A DNA stretch of 31,926 nt from Candidatus Methanolliviera sp. GoM_asphalt (GTDB lineage: Archaea > Halobacteriota > Methanoliparia > Methanoliparales > Methanoliparaceae), in assembly GCA_902158745.1 (NCBI GenBank), contig CABGHH010000001.1, forward strand, positions 1-31,926. Reading direction: 5' to 3'. The notes below the pieces were generated by a model, which ran no database searches, was not told the origin of the DNA, and saw only the letters and a program-made list of their open reading frames with translations. The position numbers and the translations under genes are program-made. How positions within the stretch are numbered: the stretch's first letter is position 1; each line of letters opens with the position of its first letter. This document shows, piece after piece, positions 21,474 through 29,422 of the stretch.

Positions 21474-22955
21474 ATGTCTGACACACAGCTAAGATACATC
21501 TTTGAGCCTCTTCTAAGAAAAATTCCGGCTGTGGAACGGCCATTTGGCCATGTTCACTTCAAGGTTAAGCTGGGGTGGACGCTTGGGATACTCGTCCTCT
21601 ACTTTGCGCTGATGGAGGTGCCACTCTTTGGGCTACAGCCAGAGTTAAGAGATTTCTTCGGAGATTTTAGGGCTATAATGGGCGGAGCTCAAGGGTCCAT
21701 CATACAACTCGGCATAGGGCCGATCGTGATGGCATCCATAATCTTACAGCTTTTGGTCGGGGCAAAAGTTATAGACCTCAACTTGGGTGACCCAAGAGAC
21801 CAGGCTATTTACCAGGGCACGCAAAAGCTTCTCGTCCTCGTCATGATCGTAGCGGAGAGCCTTCCACTAATATTGGGAGGAGCCATAAGACCAGATCTGC
21901 TTCTCGCATCTAACCTTGGAATTTCCCCCAATTTCCTGCTCTTCATAATATTCATACAGATGGCGATAGGTGGCATCCTGATAATGCTCATGGATGAGGT
22001 CGTATCCAAGTGGGGAATAGGTTCCGGTGTAGGTCTATTCATACTTGCAGGCGTCTCTCAATCTCTCGTAGTCGGAATGTTCAATCCGATAAATAGAGCG
22101 GGTGTTATATGGAGATGGGGCGAGATGGCAAAGGTTGGTACTTCCGCAATCCTTTCGAGAGAGATGCTCCTCGGGCAAGGACAAATTTTAGCCTTGATAA
22201 GCACGATAATCGTATTTTTGGTGGTGATATACGCGGAGGGTATGAGGGTGGAGATTCCGCTCTCTCACCATGCGGTCAGGGGTGCGAGAGGCAGATATCC
22301 CATAAAGCTCATCTATGCAAGCGTTCTCCCTATGATCCTCGTTAGGTCATTACAGGCCGTTGTGCAGATCTTTGGAACGCTCTTATGGAACTCTAAAATT
22401 CCTCTCATCGGGCATAACCCCTGGATAGGCGCTTACGCAGAGAACAACGTCCCTATCTCTGGATTGATGTACTATCTAAACCCAATCAAAGATCCTTATG
22501 ATTGGATACCATCCCTTGTGGTTCATAAATTCCAGCTGATGGGCGAGATTCCTCCACAGACATGGCAGATCATTCTGCACCTCTTTACAGATGCCACCGT
22601 TCTGATCGTTGGAGGAATCATATTCGCGATATTTTGGGTTGAGGTGAGCAATATGAATGCAGAAGCCGTGGCAAATCAGATCCATAGCTCTGGACTGCAA
22701 ATACCGGGTTTCAGGAGGAGTCCAACGATGCTCAAAAAGAGATTAGAAAATTATATACCACAGATCACCGTTTTAGGAGGAGCAACGATAGGTGCACTTA
22801 CCCTATTTGCGAGCTTATTTGGCCTAATTGGGGGGGTGACCGGAACTGGAATGCTCCTTGCCGTAGGCATAGCATATAAGCTGTATGAAGATATGGCATC
22901 TCAACAGATGATGGAGATGTATCCCATGATGAGGAGATTTTTGGGGACGGAGTGA
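21474..22955 (+). CDS. secY: Preprotein translocase subunit SecY (Sec61 alpha)
   Basis: Channel subunit for protein export and membrane insertion. 493 residues with about ten hydrophobic segments and archaeal SecY features: start RYIFEPLLRKIPAVERPFGHVHFKVKLGWTLGILVLYF, the plug region with FFGDFRAIMGGAQGSIIQLGIGPIVMASIILQLLVGAKVI, and the cytosolic loop EGMRVEIPLSHHAVRGARGRYPIKLIYASVLPMILVRSLQ. Ten bases after rpl15, the usual last place in the archaeal operon. AGAG lies 8 nt before the ATG, the same spacing as at the hairpin elements. The stop overlaps the Shine-Dalgarno of the next gene. Confidence 0.97.
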   Translation: MSDTQLRYIFEPLLRKIPAVERPFGHVHFKVKLGWTLGILVLYFALMEVPLFGLQPELRDFFGDFRAIMGGAQGSIIQLGIGPIVMASIILQLLVGAKVIDLNLGDPRDQAIYQGTQKLLVLVMIVAESLPLILGGAIRPDLLLASNLGISPNFLLFIIFIQMAIGGILIMLMDEVVSKWGIGSGVGLFILAGVSQSLVVGMFNPINRAGVIWRWGEMAKVGTSAILSREMLLGQGQILALISTIIVFLVVIYAEGMRVEIPLSHHAVRGARGRYPIKLIYASVLPMILVRSLQAVVQIFGTLLWNSKIPLIGHNPWIGAYAENNVPISGLMYYLNPIKDPYDWIPSLVVHKFQLMGEIPPQTWQIILHLFTDATVLIVGGIIFAIFWVEVSNMNAEAVANQIHSSGLQIPGFRRSPTMLKKRLENYIPQITVLGGATIGALTLFASLFGLIGGVTGTGMLLAVGIAYKLYEDMASQQMMEMYPMMRRFLGTE

Positions 22956-22960
22956 GTTTT

Positions 22961-23614
22961 ATGGATATAAAAGATTTGGCGGGAAAGATCGCTCTTGTGG
23001 TCGGTTTCGGTTTGATGTTCGGCATAATGATCGGGGGTCAGGGATTTAGAGATTCTGTAGGACTCTCTGTAAACTTCATCTTTCACCCATTGGCCGATAT
23101 TCTAACCGCGAGCAATCTACACATCTTAATCCTGATCCTTTCTGCTTTGACAGGTCTTTATACCGCATTGATCCAGAAGTATACGATGGACTGGGATCTC
23201 ATGAAGAGAGTCCAGACGAAGATGAAGAAGTTCCAGGTGGAATACAAGAAGGCTCAACTATCTGGAGATAAGGAAAGATTGATGAAGTTGAGTGAAGAGA
23301 GCAAAAAAACGATGGGGGAGAGCGTAGAGATGCAGAAGCAACAGCTTAAGCCTATGGGATACATATCCATACTGACCATTCCGCTCTTCATGTGGCTCTA
23401 CGTATATTTGAGTGAGGTGTACGGTGTCTATGGATGGGGTGCGGTGAGTACTTCTATCACCGGTCCAAGCTTTATCTTTCCCTTCTTCGGCAGTAAACTA
23501 CTCGTCGATACGGTATTTTGGGGCTTTCAGTGGTGGTTACTTTGGTATTTCGTCTGTTCCCTCTTCTTCGGGCAGATATTCATGAAGGCATTAAATACGG
23601 GTATGAGCACTTGA
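22961..23614 (+). CDS. Archaeal YidC/Oxa1-like membrane insertase (DUF106, Ylp1)
   Basis: 217 residues. Layout: a transmembrane segment near residues 8-26, a second at about 48-66, a charged coiled-coil region (RVQTKMKKFQVEYKKAQLSGDKERLMKLSEESKKTMGESVEMQKQQLKPM, about 85-135), then further hydrophobic segments including the amphipathic, Trp-rich end WGFQWWLLWYFVCSLFFGQIFMKAL. This is the DUF106 pattern, the archaeal member of the Oxa1/YidC/EMC3/GET1 superfamily, thought to act with SecY in membrane protein insertion. The position directly after secY is common in euryarchaea. The frame is open from GTG 22952, but GGAGTGA ends 5 nt before ATG 22961. Confidence 0.88.
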   Translation: MDIKDLAGKIALVVGFGLMFGIMIGGQGFRDSVGLSVNFIFHPLADILTASNLHILILILSALTGLYTALIQKYTMDWDLMKRVQTKMKKFQVEYKKAQLSGDKERLMKLSEESKKTMGESVEMQKQQLKPMGYISILTIPLFMWLYVYLSEVYGVYGWGAVSTSITGPSFIFPFFGSKLLVDTVFWGFQWWLLWYFVCSLFFGQIFMKALNTGMST

Positions 23615-23640
23615 GAACTATCCAACGGTGAGGTGAAAAG

Positions 23641-24018
23641 ATGGCAAACGATCTTCTCGGTTCTTTTAGAAAGGTAGGATTAGCAGCGCTTTATGATCTG
23701 GTCGTACCGGCAATTTTAGAAAAAATTGAGAGAGTAACTCCTCAAGATATCCGCGATTCTATAGACGAGTGGAAAGACCCGTGGGAGTATATTCCTGCCG
23801 AGATGAAAGAGATCCTATTTGAGATGGTCAGGAGATATAAACAGCTTATCAAGAAGTATATTAACACGATAACGCCGGAGATGATGATGGATCTGTTATT
23901 AAAAGCGAGAAGAGATTTGGCCGGAGCTATTATAGATCACAGAGACGGGGATAGGTGGTGGGAATGGTGGATAGGGCTGGCGAAAGAGAGGATATTGAAG
24001 GAGATATCAAAATCATGA
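23641..24018 (+). CDS. Unrecognised 125-residue helical protein
   Basis: I do not recognise the family. It is a clear gene: GAGGTGA lies 4 nt before the ATG, and its TGA overlaps the start of the acyl-CoA synthetase gene (ATGA, 24015-24018), so the two are coupled. The protein is predicted to be mostly helical and soluble, without a signal peptide. Features: a leucine-rich N-terminal part (LAALYDLVVPAILEKIERV), acidic middle with Trp pairs (DEWKDPWEYIP), and a C-terminal HRDGDRWWEWW cluster. It occupies the place where adenylate kinase often follows secY in euryarchaeal operons, but shows no P-loop and is not adenylate kinase. Coupling suggests a role with the CoA ligase; that is inference. 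Confidence 0.8.
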   Translation: MANDLLGSFRKVGLAALYDLVVPAILEKIERVTPQDIRDSIDEWKDPWEYIPAEMKEILFEMVRRYKQLIKKYINTITPEMMMDLLLKARRDLAGAIIDHRDGDRWWEWWIGLAKERILKEISKS

Positions 24019-25883
24019 AGGATTTAAGCCCATTGTTCGACCCAAGATCGATTGCGGTGATCGGGGCAACGAACGACTTCAACAAATGGGGTTTTATCAC
24101 TTTTTTAAGTACCATAAGTGGATTTAGGGGAAAGGTCTATCCTGTGAATTGGAATGAAGAGAAAGTACTGGGTTACCCGGCATTTAAAAAGGTGACCGAT
24201 ATACCGGATCCGATTGATCTGGCAATATTCGTTATCCCTGCTCCTGCTGTTTCTAATGTTATGGAAGATTGTGTCGAGAAGGGCGTCAAATCTGCCGTCA
24301 TCATCTCCGCCGGATTTGCAGAAATCGGAGAAGAGGGGAAGAGATTAGAAGATGAACTCATCAGGGTGGCAAAGAAGGGAAAAATTCGCTTCGTCGGTCC
24401 AAATTGTATGGGATTCTGGAGCGCTTCTTCAAATTTGTCGGCACTCATGTATCCCACTCCTTTCAGAGACGGTCCATTTGCTCTTGTGACATAGGGGGGA
24501 AATCTGGGTGTTGCAATAGCAATGGACGCCTATAAGCGAGGAATAGGGTTTCACAGGTACGTGAGTTGCGGACGCGCCGTTGGTATACAGATCGAAGATT
24601 ATATCGAGTACTTTGGGAAAGACTCCGAGGTAAAGGTGATCCTAACTTATATAGAGGGTTTAGATGATGGGAGAAGATTCATCGATAAGGTCAGAGGGGT
24701 GACGAGAGAGAAACCGGTCGTCGTGCTTAAACCTGGGAAGAGCGAAGTTACGGAGAGGGCGATAATGTCTCATTCTGGGGCCCTCTCTGGCTCGTATCAG
24801 ATTTATGGAGAGGCATTCAAAAAGGCTGGAGCGATCAGGGTAGATAGCGCCGAGGAGCTTTTGGATGTAGGTATTGGATTACTATCCCAGCCGCTTCCAA
24901 AGGGGAGAAATGTTGCCGTCATCACCCCTGGGGGAAGCTACGGTGTTATGTGTGCCGATTGTTGTGCCCCTCTTGGCCTAAATGTGATCAAACTACCAAA
25001 AAATATTATCAATGAATTTGATAAAATGTTTCCTCCTCGATGGAGCCGCGGTAACCCCATAGATCCGGCGGGAGATCGAGATTTTGTCCCCTATCTGAAG
25101 GCGGTTGAGCGAGTGATGGAACTAAAAGAAGTGGATTCATTGATCTTTATGGGTTTTGGCAATCTTTCCAGCTTTTTTGAGATGGATTCGCCGCTATTCA
25201 GAGATATGATAAAATTTATGCCGGAGATCGTTCCGAATCTACTCTCCACGTTTGATCTTAGAAAGATCGATATTCAACAATTCTTACCTTTGCTCAATTC
25301 TCCATTCTTAAGCTCTTTTTTAGCCTTTTCGTATAAGGGGGTAAATGGAGATACAGACGAAAAAGAACTCTCCGAAAAAGTTACCTCATCGATCAATTCT
25401 GCCTTTGAGGGGAGTGGAAATATAAGAACCTTTAAAGGATTGATCGATTCCGTGATAGAAAAGATCGACCTCGTCGGATTGATATTACCTCTTTTACCTA
25501 TAATTGCCCCTATCATATCTGCCGGAGAAGAGATAGGCGAAAAAGAGTTTGTTCCGTTGATTGCCCCAATAATAGAATCCAGCAGATCAGATATAACATC
25601 TATAACGAAGAATATGATCTTGGGGATTCCATCTTTCCTTAACCCTGAAGGGATGGATATGAGCAAAATTTTGGAGGTATTTGATTCCATCATGGGAATG
25701 ATCGTCCTCTACTGGATCGAGGCATATAAAAAACCAATAATTGCAACCACCTTCTCCGGGGCGACAACTCCTCTAATAAATTTGAGCAGGGGACCCTACT
25801 TTGCATATCCTTCTCCCGAGCGGGCGGCAAAAGTTCTGACAAAATTGTTCGAATATAAGGAATATCTGGATTCTTCAAGATAG
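24015..25883 (+). pseudogene. ADP-forming acyl/acetyl-CoA synthetase, alpha-type, with in-frame TAG
   Basis: The NDP-forming family converts acyl-CoA, ADP and phosphate to acid, CoA and ATP. The frame from ATG 24015 (GGAGAT 9 nt upstream) has 622 codons if TAG at 24492-24494 (codon 160) is read through. Before it: the CoA-binding fold, LFDPRSIAVIGATN, YPVNW, GPNCMGFW, PFALVT. Directly after it: GGNLGVAIAMDAYKRGIGF, IMSHSGALSG with the likely phosphohistidine at codon 253, then VITPGGSYGVM and the C-terminal PERAAKVLTKLFEYKEYL. Relatives have a Gln at the TAG position (VTQSGNLG), one C-to-T change away. No ribosome-binding site precedes the next ATG (24522). An extra helical, Leu/Ile/Ser-rich stretch at about codons 384-564 is not usual in the family. 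No ATP-grasp beta part is seen. Either a recent nonsense mutation, a sequence error or a recoded TAG. Confidence 0.82.
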
Positions 25884-25904
25884 TATTGTAGATTAGGCAC
25901 TATC

Positions 25905-25923
25905 GATTTTTCTGGTGATTTTC
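25905..25923 (+). terminator. Possible T-rich terminator after the acyl-CoA synthetase
   Basis: Two T-runs (TTTTT about 25907-25911 and TTTT about 25919-25922) in the 42-base gap between convergent genes. Archaeal terminators are often simple T-tracts; no hairpin is evident. Weak evidence. Confidence 0.3.
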
Positions 25924-25925
25924 AA

Positions 25926-26039
25926 CTATTCCTTATCTGCGGATCCTATCGCCTCCACAGGTTTTAGCCATCTAACCTCCACATCCTCTTCAGACATCCA
26001 TTTTAGTTCTTTCATCATATCAATTTTAATATCCATCAT
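25926..26039 (-). CDS. Small 37-residue ORF coupled to the DUF364 gene
   Basis: A short open frame starting MMDIKIDMMKELKWM and ending EAIGSADKE before TAG. Its first ATG overlaps the last codon and stop of the DUF364 gene, and GGTGAT lies 6 nt upstream, so it has the same stop-start coupling as the other genes of this operon. Acidic, no membrane segment, no recognised motif. It is the last frame of the ABC operon. Too short to call a gene on sequence alone, but the coupling and site placement are better than chance; it could also be a decayed larger gene. Confidence 0.45.
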   Translation of the reverse strand: MMDIKIDMMKELKWMSEEDVEVRWLKPVEAIGSADKE

Positions 26040-26740
26040 CTCTCCATCACCAAAAATTCGAGCGAATCTTCAAATTGTTTAACCATACCTCCTCCCTGCA
26101 CGATCTTCTTCATCATCCTCTCATTATCAATTATCTTTATCCCCGCAATCATATCCACCCCATACTCGAATAAAACCGGTGACATAGGTGTAGAAGGTCC
26201 TAATACGATCGTATATCCATTGCTCAGCTCCAAAAGACGTTCGATGGACTTATTTATTATAGCAGAACTCGTTATAACGACGATGTCCGCGTCTGGAATT
26301 ATGTATTCACAAGCCGTATCCGGCAGATCGCCTGGTTTTTGATTTTTTTCTAAAACCCATAACTCCTCTGCCCTATCTCTCAGAGGAGAGACCTTTGGAA
26401 AATGCCCCACCATCGCGATCTTCTTTCCATCCGCATTTTCAAGTAAAAAATCGAGCACATTTATATTTTTACCTTTGGGCTCAATCAATGAATTTATCGC
26501 GGCTAAACCGATACCCGCTTCGATCATATTCCATGATTTAGCGTATTTCGCCAGTTCTATGGCCGTTTTTCCAGTAAGCTCACCCAAATCCTTAATACGG
26601 CTATCGTGCATTGTCCCATAATTCTTCGCAACTCCGCAGTTTTTGCTCAAAACTCCGATCCATGCATAACCGACGTGCACATCTCGGACTTCTGTATCTT
26701 TATCATTCAAATCCGAGATCAAATCTTCTATCAATTTCAT
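26036..26740 (-). CDS. DUF364 (DUF4213-type) putative metal-chelation protein
   Basis: 234 residues. The pattern matches the putative heavy-metal chelation family (DUF4213 N-terminal and DUF364 C-terminal parts): VHVGYAWIGV and the Cys of KNCGVAKNYG early on, WNMIEAGIGLAAINSLIE in the middle, KKIAMVGHFPKVSPLRDRAEELWVLEKNQKPGDLPD, and the signature VVITSSAIINKSIERLLELSNGYTIVLGPSTPMSPVLFEYGVDMIAGIKI. The family is found in prokaryotes beside metal or metal-chelate transporters and in metal-cofactor gene clusters; its biochemistry is poorly defined. Here it follows the ABC ATPase by four bases, which supports a role in handling the imported metal or tetrapyrrole. AGGTGA in front of the ATG is both stop of the ATPase gene and ribosome-binding site. 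Confidence 0.85.
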   Translation of the reverse strand: MKLIEDLISDLNDKDTEVRDVHVGYAWIGVLSKNCGVAKNYGTMHDSRIKDLGELTGKTAIELAKYAKSWNMIEAGIGLAAINSLIEPKGKNINVLDFLLENADGKKIAMVGHFPKVSPLRDRAEELWVLEKNQKPGDLPDTACEYIIPDADIVVITSSAIINKSIERLLELSNGYTIVLGPSTPMSPVLFEYGVDMIAGIKIIDNERMMKKIVQGGGMVKQFEDSLEFLVMER

Positions 26741-26744
26741 TATA

Positions 26745-27539
26745 TCACCTATTCATCAGAGGGACACAAACCTTTCTTCCATTAGCCGCTCCATCGTTCA
26801 CATAAACGATCTTTGCATCTACACCGTAGGCTCGTTTAAGATTCTCTTCTGTTATCACGTCATCTGGAATTCCCATATCTATAAACCCTCCCCCATTCAT
26901 GACTGCCACCTTGCTTGAGACGAGAAATGCGTGGTCCGGGAAGTGTGAAGTCATTATAATGGATAATCCGGTGGAGGCAAATTTTTCTATTATCTCTAAT
27001 ATACGTATCTGATTTCCAAAATCCAGATGAGAAGTCGGTTCATCCAGAAGCAAAATAGATGGTTGCTGAGATAAAACCCTGGCGAAGAGGACAAGCTGTC
27101 TTTCACCGCCACTGATCTCCGTATAAGGCTTTTCTATCAGGTGAGAGATACCAAGCGTTCTAATGGCATCTTTTGCTATCTTGACATCTTTTTCTGTGGG
27201 GAAAGAGAATAGACTGAGGTAAGGGGCCCTTCCCATAAGTACTACATCCAGCACGGAGAAGGGAAAAGTTGGATTATGCATCTGGGGAATATAACCAATC
27301 TCTCTTGCCACATCAGTCTTCTTCAATGAATAAATATCCTCACCGTTCAGGATTACGCTTCCTTCTTTAAGCTTTAGCATATTATCTATACACTTGATTA
27401 GTGTGGACTTCCCCGTGCCGTTTGGTCCCAGGATGCAGAAGATATCCCCCTTCTTTATGGAGAAACTGATATTCTCAAATATATTATCTCTTCCATTGTA
27501 TGAGAATGCCGCATCTTTTACTTTTATTACTTCTTTCAT
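26745..27539 (-). CDS. ABC transporter ATPase, FecE/BtuD type
   Basis: Cytoplasmic ATPase of the metal-chelate uptake system. 264 residues. Walker A GPNGTGKSTL (about residues 36-45), Q-loop IGYIPQM, signature SGGERQL, Walker B ILLLDEPTSHLD and H-loop Gly-free MTSHFPDHAF are all intact and in order, with the spacing of the FepC/BtuD group. The start is the ATG in the ATGA overlap with the permease stop (27536-27539); a TTG two codons earlier is less likely. Expected to work as a dimer with the permease. Confidence 0.95.
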   Translation of the reverse strand: MKEVIKVKDAAFSYNGRDNIFENISFSIKKGDIFCILGPNGTGKSTLIKCIDNMLKLKEGSVILNGEDIYSLKKTDVAREIGYIPQMHNPTFPFSVLDVVLMGRAPYLSLFSFPTEKDVKIAKDAIRTLGISHLIEKPYTEISGGERQLVLFARVLSQQPSILLLDEPTSHLDFGNQIRILEIIEKFASTGLSIIMTSHFPDHAFLVSSKVAVMNGGGFIDMGIPDDVITEENLKRAYGVDAKIVYVNDGAANGRKVCVPLMNR

Positions 27540-28609
27540 GACCAACCCATCTCACTTTTTCTTAAAAGATATACAAAGAACGGTGCCCCGACTATTGCCG
27601 TAAGGATGCCAAGAGGAATCTCGGCAGTCGTTAATGTTCTTGCACAGTTATCCACCAGCAGAAGATAAAAAGCCCCGATAGAAACGCATGCCGGCAATAG
27701 TGCCTTATGATCTGGACCCACAAGCATCCTTCCAACGTGGGGTATAATAAGTCCTACCCATCCAATAATCCCACTGATGCATACCGAAGACGCCGTTATT
27801 ATTGTACAACATACAATGATGATTATCCTCAATTTTCTGGTATTCACTCCAAGTGCTGAAGCTTCCTCATCGCCCATCGAGAGAATATTAATCCTCCATC
27901 TGATGAGCAGAAGGATAGCCATGCCAATCAGTATCGGTGCAGATACCATGAGTATATCCCTGTTAGAGACCGATGATAGGCTGCCCATAAGCCAGAAGAC
28001 GATAGCAGGAAGTTTTTCATAAGGGTCTGCCACGTATTTCGTAAGTGAGATCAAGGCAGAGAAGAAAGCTCCAACGGCGATGCCTGCCAATACCAGAACT
28101 AATGTTGACGTGCCTCTAACCATCTTGCTTATCCCATAAGTCATACCCACAGCAATTAGACCGAAGAGCAAGGCAGAGACCTGTATCATGAATGGATTGC
28201 CCGAGAAAAGGATGGCCATGGCGGCACCGAAGCCTGCGCCGGAGGCAACACCCAGGATCTGAGGGGACACGAGCGGATTTCTAAAAAGCCCCTGAAAGGA
28301 TGCGCCGGATACGGATAGTCCTGACCCAACCAGCATGGCGGCCACTATCCTGGGCAATCTTATCCGGAAGACCACCGTATCTAATACAGCGGGCCATGTG
28401 TGCTCAATGGGTAAAAACTTTGATGCCAAGACTACAATAACCTCCGGTGGTGATATAGGGTATCTGCCGAGGAGAAAGGATGCAAAGAAGAGAGAAACTG
28501 GCAGTAAGACCAAGACGACATTTATAGAGACTCTCCTTGCAAGCCCCTTCTTTATAATAACTTCCTCATCGTTCGGATCGTGATAGGATTTTGAAGGATA
28601 CCCCTTCAT
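27536..28609 (-). CDS. ABC transporter permease, FecCD/BtuC type
   Basis: 357-residue membrane protein with about nine to ten hydrophobic segments after a charged N-terminal tail. FecCD hallmarks: RLPRIVAAMLVGSGLSVSGASFQGLFRNPLVSPQILGVASGAGFGA, a central GIAVGAFFSALISL, the cytoplasmic coupling helix region EEASALGVN, and GIIGWVGLIIPHVGRMLVGPDHKALLP. This family imports iron-siderophores, haem, cobalamin and related chelates. The frame extends 8 codons upstream to ATG 28633, but ATG 28609 forms an ATGA overlap with the methyltransferase stop and has GGTGGGAG just before it, so I chose it. Only one permease gene is present, so it would be a homodimer. Confidence 0.95.
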   Translation of the reverse strand: MKGYPSKSYHDPNDEEVIIKKGLARRVSINVVLVLLPVSLFFASFLLGRYPISPPEVIVVLASKFLPIEHTWPAVLDTVVFRIRLPRIVAAMLVGSGLSVSGASFQGLFRNPLVSPQILGVASGAGFGAAMAILFSGNPFMIQVSALLFGLIAVGMTYGISKMVRGTSTLVLVLAGIAVGAFFSALISLTKYVADPYEKLPAIVFWLMGSLSSVSNRDILMVSAPILIGMAILLLIRWRINILSMGDEEASALGVNTRKLRIIIIVCCTIITASSVCISGIIGWVGLIIPHVGRMLVGPDHKALLPACVSIGAFYLLLVDNCARTLTTAEIPLGILTAIVGAPFFVYLLRKSEMGWS

Positions 28610-29415
28610 TTCTCCCACCAGATCAAAGCCCATCTCGACCTCTCGTTGGGGGCCTCTAATGTGCCTTCATCAGTCTCCACAAGATTCTCCACCAGATAGT
28701 CCTTCAGTATCTTCTCTTCTTCATCGCTCAAATCACTGATCTTCCATCGCCAATCATCAATTGTATCCTCAAGATCTCGATAACATATCCTGCTTTTACA
28801 TTCGATAAGTTCCACATTGGCATGTATTCCCATCTGATAGAGAATGTTGTATATGTAGATATATCCGGGATATTCGTGATATTCTCTTCCAAGCGTCTTA
28901 TAAACGCCACTATCGAATTTTCTCTCGCTCGCCTTCCAGGTTACATAAGCATACCTTTTAGCGATGCGATTCATCTTCGTTAATTCTTCTTTCAGGTCTA
29001 ACGTGACGCCCAATGAACGGGAGGCGATCACAAGATCATGCTCATCTATATCTTTATCTATACCAACATCCTGCCAGGATCTATTTAGGCATGTTATATT
29101 GGATAGATCCTCCTTCATCGCATTCTCTCTCAAAAATCTTAGCATCTCCTTTGAAACATCTAAAGCGGTAACATGCTTTACTTTCTTTGCCATTGGTATT
29201 GCAAGTGATCCAGTTCCACAACCTATATCCAGAACAGTCCAACTCTGATTAAGTTTAATCCTCTGCATCACTTTCTCTGAATAATCATCTCTCTTCATCC
29301 ATTCATCCATTCTTTTTGCAAGATCATCCCATTGTTTCACCTTTTCATGCTTTCCAGAGACTTTCTTCATCGCCTCCTTCCACATCTCGTTCCAGTCGAT
29401 TTGATTTAGTTCCAT
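28606..29415 (-). CDS. SAM-dependent methyltransferase, class I, in the ABC operon
   Basis: 269 residues. SAM-binding motif I is VLDIGCGTGSLAIPMA (about residues 61-76), then TALDVSKEML and the acidic loop DIDEHDLVIASRSLG of motif IV. The C-terminal part has an unusual Tyr/Trp-rich stretch (EYPGYIYIYNILYQMGIHANVE, DDWRWKISDLSDEEEKILKDYL) ending SRWALIWWEK. The substrate is unknown; such methyltransferases sit beside FecBCD-type importers in several methanogens, where a role on an imported corrinoid or other tetrapyrrole is possible but unproven. AGGTGA, which holds the stop of binding protein 2, lies 7 nt before the ATG. A second, truncated copy lies at 31683-31926, and a 3' remnant at 30467-30508. 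Confidence 0.9.
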   Translation of the reverse strand: MELNQIDWNEMWKEAMKKVSGKHEKVKQWDDLAKRMDEWMKRDDYSEKVMQRIKLNQSWTVLDIGCGTGSLAIPMAKKVKHVTALDVSKEMLRFLRENAMKEDLSNITCLNRSWQDVGIDKDIDEHDLVIASRSLGVTLDLKEELTKMNRIAKRYAYVTWKASERKFDSGVYKTLGREYHEYPGYIYIYNILYQMGIHANVELIECKSRICYRDLEDTIDDWRWKISDLSDEEEKILKDYLVENLVETDEGTLEAPNERSRWALIWWEK

Positions 29416-29422
29416 TAAGATT

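Noticed and set aside
22109..22345. Alternative-frame ORF inside secY
   Set aside because: Lies wholly in the secY frame shadow and has no start signal.
24522..25883. A separate gene starting at ATG 24522
   Set aside because: No ribosome-binding site, and homology to the family runs in frame through the TAG from the upstream part, so it is one gene.
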